A stretch of DNA of 8,155 nucleotides from Flavobacteriaceae bacterium (lineage in GTDB: Bacteria; Bacteroidota; Bacteroidia; Flavobacteriales; Weeksellaceae): NCBI GenBank assembly GCA_031273305.1, contig JAISSC010000014.1, forward strand, positions 1-8,155, given 5' to 3'. Below the pieces are notes generated by a model that was not told the origin of the DNA, searched no databases, and worked only from the letters and a program-made list of their open reading frames with translations. A program made the position numbers and the translations under genes. Position 1 is the first letter of the stretch; the number at the start of each line of letters is the position of its first letter. Below, one piece after another: positions 4,885-8,155 of this stretch.

Positions 4885-5838
4885 TTAAAATAATTCTTTT
4901 GCAATCCGTTTAATATTTTCCGACCTTCCCATAGAATAAAAATGCAAAACGGGAACTCCATAGTCTATTAACTCTCTACACTGTTGGATAGACCATTCAA
5001 TACCTACTTCGTATACGGATTTATTATCTTTACATTTCTCCAGCTCCAAAACCAACTCCTGAGGTATGTCTATATGAAAGATATTAGGTAACACCGTAAT
5101 ATGTTTTTTCACGGAAACCGGTTTAATTCCCGGAATAATGGGCACTGTAATCCCTGCTTTTCGGCATCTGTCTACAAAATCAAAATATTTTTGGTTGTTA
5201 TAGAACAATTGGGTGACAATATAATCAGCTCCGGCATTTACCTTTTTCTTTAGATAATAGAGGTCAGTATCCAGATTAGGGCTTTCAAAATGTTTTTCAG
5301 GATAGCCGGCAACTCCAATACAAAAATCGGTAGCACCCTGTGAATATTCCTCATGCAGATATTTTCCCTGATTCATGTCCACTACCTGACGGGCAAGCTC
5401 ACTGGCATAAGAATGTCCCTGAACATTGGGATGAAAAGCTCCTTCACTCTTGATGGCATCTCCGCGAAGCACCAATACATTATCAATTCCCAGAAAGTTA
5501 AAATCAATGAGAATATTCTCCGTTTCCTCCTTGCTGAAACCGCCGCAAATAAGGTGAGGTACGGCATCCACTCCATATCTGTGTTGTAAGGCTGCACAGA
5601 TACCTACCGTTCCCGGACGTTTGCGGGTAACTATCTTTTGAATTAACCCGTTAGGGAGTTCTTTATATTCATATTCTTCTCTATGATAAGTTACATCAAT
5701 AAACGGAGGATTAAATTCCATTAAAGGGTCAATATTGGCAAAAATGGTTTGCAGGGTCTCTCCTTTCTTAGGCGGAAGTATCTCAAATGAAAACAGGGTA
5801 TTTCCTTTAGCTTTCTCTATATGTTTTATAACTTTCAT
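4885..5838 (-). CDS. metF: Methylenetetrahydrofolate reductase MetF
   Basis: MetF reduces 5,10-methylene-THF to 5-methyl-THF with FAD, feeding the last step of methionine synthesis. The 317 residues form a single bacterial-type TIM-barrel enzyme. FSFEILPPK (16-24) carries Glu19, the general acid position; P-H-L-I-C-G-G (94-100) and LVLRGD (122-127) with Asp127 near the flavin follow; QLFY (210-213) carries the conserved Gln and Phe of the folate site; LHFYSMGRSE (298-307) is the C-terminal family signature. The ATG at 5838 starts right before K-x-I-K-H-I. Its stop abuts the folB start. Both enzymes belong to folate metabolism, so the pair is very probably one operon. No SAM riboswitch is recognised upstream. 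Confidence 0.96.
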   Translation of the reverse strand: MKVIKHIEKAKGNTLFSFEILPPKKGETLQTIFANIDPLMEFNPPFIDVTYHREEYEYKELPNGLIQKIVTRKRPGTVGICAALQHRYGVDAVPHLICGGFSKEETENILIDFNFLGIDNVLVLRGDAIKSEGAFHPNVQGHSYASELARQVVDMNQGKYLHEEYSQGATDFCIGVAGYPEKHFESPNLDTDLYYLKKKVNAGADYIVTQLFYNNQKYFDFVDRCRKAGITVPIIPGIKPVSVKKHITVLPNIFHIDIPQELVLELEKCKDNKSVYEVGIEWSIQQCRELIDYGVPVLHFYSMGRSENIKRIAKELF

Positions 5839-5856
5839 ATTACCAATTATTTATAC

Positions 5857-5872
5857 ACACAACCGGCTGTGT
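5857..5872. promoter_or_regulatory. Imperfect palindrome in the metF leader
   Basis: ACACA (5857-5861) and TGTGT (5868-5872) flank ACCGGC, giving a near-symmetric 16-bp site about 20 bases ahead of metF. It could be an operator or a weak hairpin ending the cdd transcript. A TATAAATAATT stretch follows on the minus strand. Confidence 0.35.
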
Positions 5873-5883
5873 TTAATCAAAAG

Positions 5884-5891
5884 CAAATATC
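5884..5891 (-). promoter_or_regulatory. Possible -7 box for metF-folB
   Basis: The minus strand reads GATATTTG, 7 of 8 bases of TAnnTTTG, 46 bases ahead of metF. No TTG is found at a good -33 distance. If correct, the palindrome at 5857-5872 lies within the leader. Confidence 0.35.
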
Positions 5892-5946
5892 GGTTAATTA
5901 TTTGTATTTATTCATAAATATTTTAGCTTATTGTGGTACTCAATTT

Positions 5947-6444
5947 TTATAACAGGCTTCCGTCAAAGGTAAATGGAAGCAGATCAGAACATTTCGAAAA
6001 TTTGATAACTCTTCCTTTCATTCCTGTAAATAAAAATTCGATAGGTTTTTTCTGCCGTGATTCATATTCCAAAAGAACCTGCCGACATGCTCCGCATGGA
6101 GAAACAGGCTCTGAATTATCTTCTTCTTTTCCGGCAACTACCGCCATTTTTCGGATGATGGCTAAAGGATAATTGGCAATTGCATAGAAAATAGCCGTTC
6201 GTTCGGCACATAATCCACTGGGGTATGCTGCATTCTCCTGATTATTCCCTGTCAGTATTTTCCCATTATCCAGTAAGATTGCTGCGCCTACCTTAAATTG
6301 GGAATATTTGGCATAAGCCGATTCACGCGCTCTGCGGGCTTCTTTCACCAGATTTAAATCTTCCGGAGACAACTCGTCCCAAGTCAGATACTCTTCATAC
6401 GTTACATCTAAAGTCTTAATCATTTTTGTAATTTTTGAGGACAT
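5947..6444 (-). CDS. cdd: Cytidine deaminase Cdd
   Basis: Cdd deaminates cytidine and deoxycytidine to uridine forms in pyrimidine salvage. The 165-residue protein is the small, homotetrameric type. F-K-V-G-A-A-I-L (50-57) and N-Q-E-N (68-71) form the nucleoside pocket; C79-A-E81 gives a zinc ligand and the catalytic Glu; P-C117-G-A-C120 gives the other two zinc Cys. The N-terminus is about 30 residues longer than in short Cdd proteins, as is common in Bacteroidota. The ATG at 6444 is used; a second ATG at 6423 (residue 8) is also possible. It lies downstream of ndk on the same strand with a 115-base gap that carries a -7 box and hairpins. Confidence 0.94.
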   Translation of the reverse strand: MSSKITKMIKTLDVTYEEYLTWDELSPEDLNLVKEARRARESAYAKYSQFKVGAAILLDNGKILTGNNQENAAYPSGLCAERTAIFYAIANYPLAIIRKMAVVAGKEEDNSEPVSPCGACRQVLLEYESRQKKPIEFLFTGMKGRVIKFSKCSDLLPFTFDGSLL

Positions 6445-6464
6445 CTAAGTTACTAATAAATTCT

Positions 6465-6512
6465 AAAAAAGAAGCATACTGCTTTGTTATGAGTTAAATC
6501 ATAAGCAAGGCA
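6465..6512 (-). promoter_or_regulatory. Competing hairpins in the cdd leader (attenuator-like)
   Basis: In minus-strand order, TGCCTTG (6512-6506) and TTATGA (6504-6499) can pair with TCATAA (6492-6487) and CAAAGCA (6486-6480), a 13-bp stem with one bulge and one A-C mismatch. The last AAGCA (6484-6480) can instead pair with TGCTT (6476-6472), followed by C and six T. The second fold is a small intrinsic-terminator shape. The two folds exclude each other. Alternatively it is simply the ndk terminator. Confidence 0.4.
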
Positions 6513-6521
6513 ATTGAAGAA

Positions 6522-6529
6522 CAAACTTA
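6522..6529 (-). promoter_or_regulatory. -7 promoter box for cdd
   Basis: The minus strand reads TAAGTTTG, a perfect TAnnTTTG match, 78 bases before the cdd ATG at 6444 and about 30 bases past the ndk stop. A TTA 17 bases upstream is a possible weak -33 element. The leader would contain the paired hairpins at 6465-6512. Confidence 0.5.
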
Positions 6530-6559
6530 AAAATATACCCTGAAAATAAGGCTCTTACT

Positions 6560-6988
6560 TTATAAGAAAGGATAAATCTCTTTATCTGCAAAATGAAAAT
6601 GAGCTTCTATATCTGCATTTTCATCACTATCAGAACCGTGTACGGCATTCTTTTCTACCGATTCGGCATACTTTTTCCTGATAGTTCCTTCTTCTGCATT
6701 CTCAGGATTGGTAGCTCCTATCAGCTTACGGAAATCTTCTACGGCATTATCTTTTTTTAATACAGCAGCCACTATGGGACCTGAGATCATAAAACTCACC
6801 AAGCTATCGAAAAAAGGACGTTCTCTATGCACTGCATAAAACCTTTCTGCTTCGGTGCGGGTCAACTGGGTTAATTTTAAGGCGATTATTGTAAAACCTG
6901 CATCGGTAATATCTTTCAGTATATTTCCTGTGAATCCTTTCTCAACAGCATCAGGCTTAATCATGGTAAGTGTAATCGTTTTTGCCAT
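6560..6988 (-). CDS. ndk: Nucleoside diphosphate kinase Ndk
   Basis: Ndk moves the gamma-phosphate between nucleoside triphosphates and diphosphates through a phospho-histidine. The 142 residues match the usual length. Lys11 lies in TMIKPDAV (8-15); Tyr51 and Phe60 lie in the base-stacking region; GATNPENAEEGTIR (91-104) includes Thr93 and Arg104 of the phosphate site; N114 and the active-site His117 lie in NAVHGSDSDENA (114-125). All catalytic positions are intact. ATG at 6988 is preceded by an A-rich leader without a Shine-Dalgarno, normal for this group. The gene is followed by cdd, also a nucleotide enzyme, but with its own probable promoter. Confidence 0.97.
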   Translation of the reverse strand: MAKTITLTMIKPDAVEKGFTGNILKDITDAGFTIIALKLTQLTRTEAERFYAVHRERPFFDSLVSFMISGPIVAAVLKKDNAVEDFRKLIGATNPENAEEGTIRKKYAESVEKNAVHGSDSDENADIEAHFHFADKEIYPFL

Positions 6989-7014
6989 TTTTTTCTATTT
7001 TTTTATATTGTAGG

Positions 7015-7046
7015 TAAAAGTAACAAAAACACCCAATATTCAAAAA
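7015..7046 (-). promoter_or_regulatory. Probable ndk promoter
   Basis: On the minus strand TTTTTG (7046-7041), an 18-base spacer, and TACTTTTA (7022-7015) resemble the TTTG / TAnnTTTG pair, with one mismatch in the -7 box. The implied leader is about 20 nt. It overlaps the terminator hairpin at 7025-7061. Confidence 0.4.
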
Positions 7047-7061
7047 TTATTGAGTGTTTTT
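7025..7061 (-). terminator. Intrinsic terminator of the restriction gene
   Basis: AAAAACACCCAATA (7025-7038) and TATTGAGTGTTTTT (7048-7061) form a 14-bp stem with one C-A mismatch and a 9-base loop. T-runs leave on both strands, so it could work either way; only minus-strand transcription is seen here. It lies about 120 bases past the restriction gene stop and 36 bases before ndk. Confidence 0.7.
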
Positions 7062-7180
7062 TTATTTATCGCATATTCATCTAATAATAGAAAATTGATG
7101 TTTGAGCTCTGAATTACTTAGGACAGGTCTTGTAAACTTCCATTAATACTTATTTTATTATCTCTTGCTAAATAGTTCGC

Positions 7181-8155
7181 TTAATTCATAAATGTTTTCA
7201 AGTTCACATTTTCCATTGCTTTTTCAATAAAGTCTAAACTTTGGTCTGGTGTCATTTTTAAAATAGGATGTTTGAAATCCAACTTTTCATTTAATACCTG
7301 TGCCACTTCCTGAACCCAATAGGTCATACTCATTTGAATAATTGTTCCATTGATCTCTCTCGCCATTTCAGCAATTCGGCTTCCAATTCCGATTCTGTCA
7401 ACCAAGATAATTGTTGACATATAATGAAGTTGTTTACCATAATTCATTTCTCTTTCAAATCTTGAAACTTTATCAAGAGAAATTTCACTGTTTCCCGGTC
7501 CAATAAAGCCTAAATCGAATCTTGCGCCAACTCCGGGTTTTACTAATATTGTTGCATCACTCTCTCGTTTGTTCTCTCTTTGAGAAAGCCAGAAAACCAT
7601 TTTGGATTGAGTACTTTCTCTTGGGTCAATTTGTTTGAAACCAAGTATTGTCAATACAGAACCCAATATCAGTTTTTCAAACAACTTACCATACATTGAT
7701 TTTTCGCTGCCCCGAATTGCCAGTGTTTGTGTGCCGATTGCATAAAAGATTTGTAAAATGGCAGGCCATTTCAAAAGATAATTAGTTTTGTCAATAGTTA
7801 TACTTGTTGAAATATCGCCAAGTTCTTTGATGATTTCCTGTGAAGATTCTTTTAGTCGTTCATCAAATTCTTTCAGATGCTTTTCAACCACATCAGGATT
7901 ACTCCTCAACACATTTTGAATGCTCTTGCCTGTAAGACCAATAAACCATTGAAGAAAAACCTTTTCTTCTGTTTTTAGCTTATTTTCAAGTAATTCTTTG
8001 AAGATTATAGAGTTTAAATTGTTTTCAAAATCCGTGAATAACTTTGAGCCTTTCAGGTAAGTGAGAAATAATGACGCATTTGAAAGTAATATTCTGCGTT
8101 GAGTTAACCCTTCCGTAAGTGCTCTAACATTACCTCCACATAAAATTGAAGTAAC
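7181..8155 (-). CDS. Type II restriction endonuclease, CfrBI-like (5' end outside window)
   Basis: The frame is open from the right edge to TAA at 7181-7183, 324 visible codons. It is not complete: reading passes straight through a GTG at 7912-7910 (visible residue 82), preceded by well-ordered coding sequence such as LQWFIGLTGKSIQNVLR. The protein resembles the CfrBI family of restriction enzymes, which cut palindromic DNA; this rests on recalled similarity. Notable blocks (visible numbering) are YGKLFEKLILGS (155-166), KRESDAT (196-202), RFDLGFIGPGN (212-222), ISLDKVSRFERE (225-236) and ILVDRIG (250-256). The acidic/lysine residues D200, D213, E224 and D228-K229 are candidates for a PD-(D/E)xK-like site, but the assignment is uncertain. 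No methyltransferase is in the window; it should lie just beyond 8155. The gene has a terminator at 7025-7061. Confidence 0.75.
   Translation of the reverse strand, partial: VTSILCGGNVRALTEGLTQRRILLSNASLFLTYLKGSKLFTDFENNLNSIIFKELLENKLKTEEKVFLQWFIGLTGKSIQNVLRSNPDVVEKHLKEFDERLKESSQEIIKELGDISTSITIDKTNYLLKWPAILQIFYAIGTQTLAIRGSEKSMYGKLFEKLILGSVLTILGFKQIDPRESTQSKMVFWLSQRENKRESDATILVKPGVGARFDLGFIGPGNSEISLDKVSRFEREMNYGKQLHYMSTIILVDRIGIGSRIAEMAREINGTIIQMSMTYWVQEVAQVLNEKLDFKHPILKMTPDQSLDFIEKAMENVNLKTFMN

Noticed and set aside
5839..5946. SAM or other methionine riboswitch before metF
   Set aside because: The gap is only 108 bases and shows no recognisable riboswitch core, only a short palindrome.
7910..7912. 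GTG as the start codon of the restriction endonuclease
   Set aside because: Coding sequence with the same character continues upstream in frame to the window edge, so the GTG is an internal valine.

Overview
The window reads as chromosomal DNA of a Bacteroidota member, most likely a flavobacterium (class Flavobacteriia; the genus is not resolvable by eye). Reasons: a secreted protein ends in a type IX secretion (T9SS, 'Por') C-terminal sorting domain; upstream regions carry the Bacteroidota -7 promoter box TAnnTTTG, with four perfect copies placed before genes; start codons lack clear Shine-Dalgarno sequences and sit in A-rich leaders; and the DNA is AT-rich. Every gene seen lies on the minus strand, so transcription runs from right to left.

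Layout from left to right. 1-231: the first 77 codons of a Fic-family protein cut by the window edge, with a promoter and a cluster of ATCC/GGAT repeats upstream. 232-817: no gene; it holds a 22-bp operator-like palindrome, a MITE-like element with 17-bp terminal inverted repeats, and a bulged hairpin repeat. 818-1792: a T9SS-exported protein. 1793-2143: more dispersed repeats, including an inverted copy of the bulged hairpin. 2144-2797: an NAD(P)-binding oxidoreductase of the COG2910 type. 3030-4115: dprA. 4116-4397: repeat mosaic and a terminator. 4398-4468: tRNA-Cys(GCA). 4525-5838: metF and folB, an abutting pair (stop and start codons touch). 5947-6444: cdd. 6560-6988: ndk. 7181-8155: the C-terminal 324 codons of a type II restriction endonuclease resembling the CfrBI family, running off the right edge.

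The centre (dprA, folB, metF, cdd, ndk, tRNA-Cys) is housekeeping: DNA uptake/recombination, one-carbon/folate metabolism and nucleotide salvage/balance. metF and folB form a clear operon joined by the folate pathway. The edges are accessory: a Fic protein on the left and a restriction enzyme on the right, whose methyltransferase should lie outside the window. The gaps from 232 to 4397 are filled with short dispersed repeats of non-autonomous type.

No plainly new multi-gene system is visible. The observations most worth checking are the compensatory base change between two inverted copies of a bulged palindrome flanking the T9SS cargo gene, the orphan 22-bp palindrome, competing hairpins in the cdd leader, and the restriction gene, which extends well beyond an internal GTG that could be mistaken for its start.
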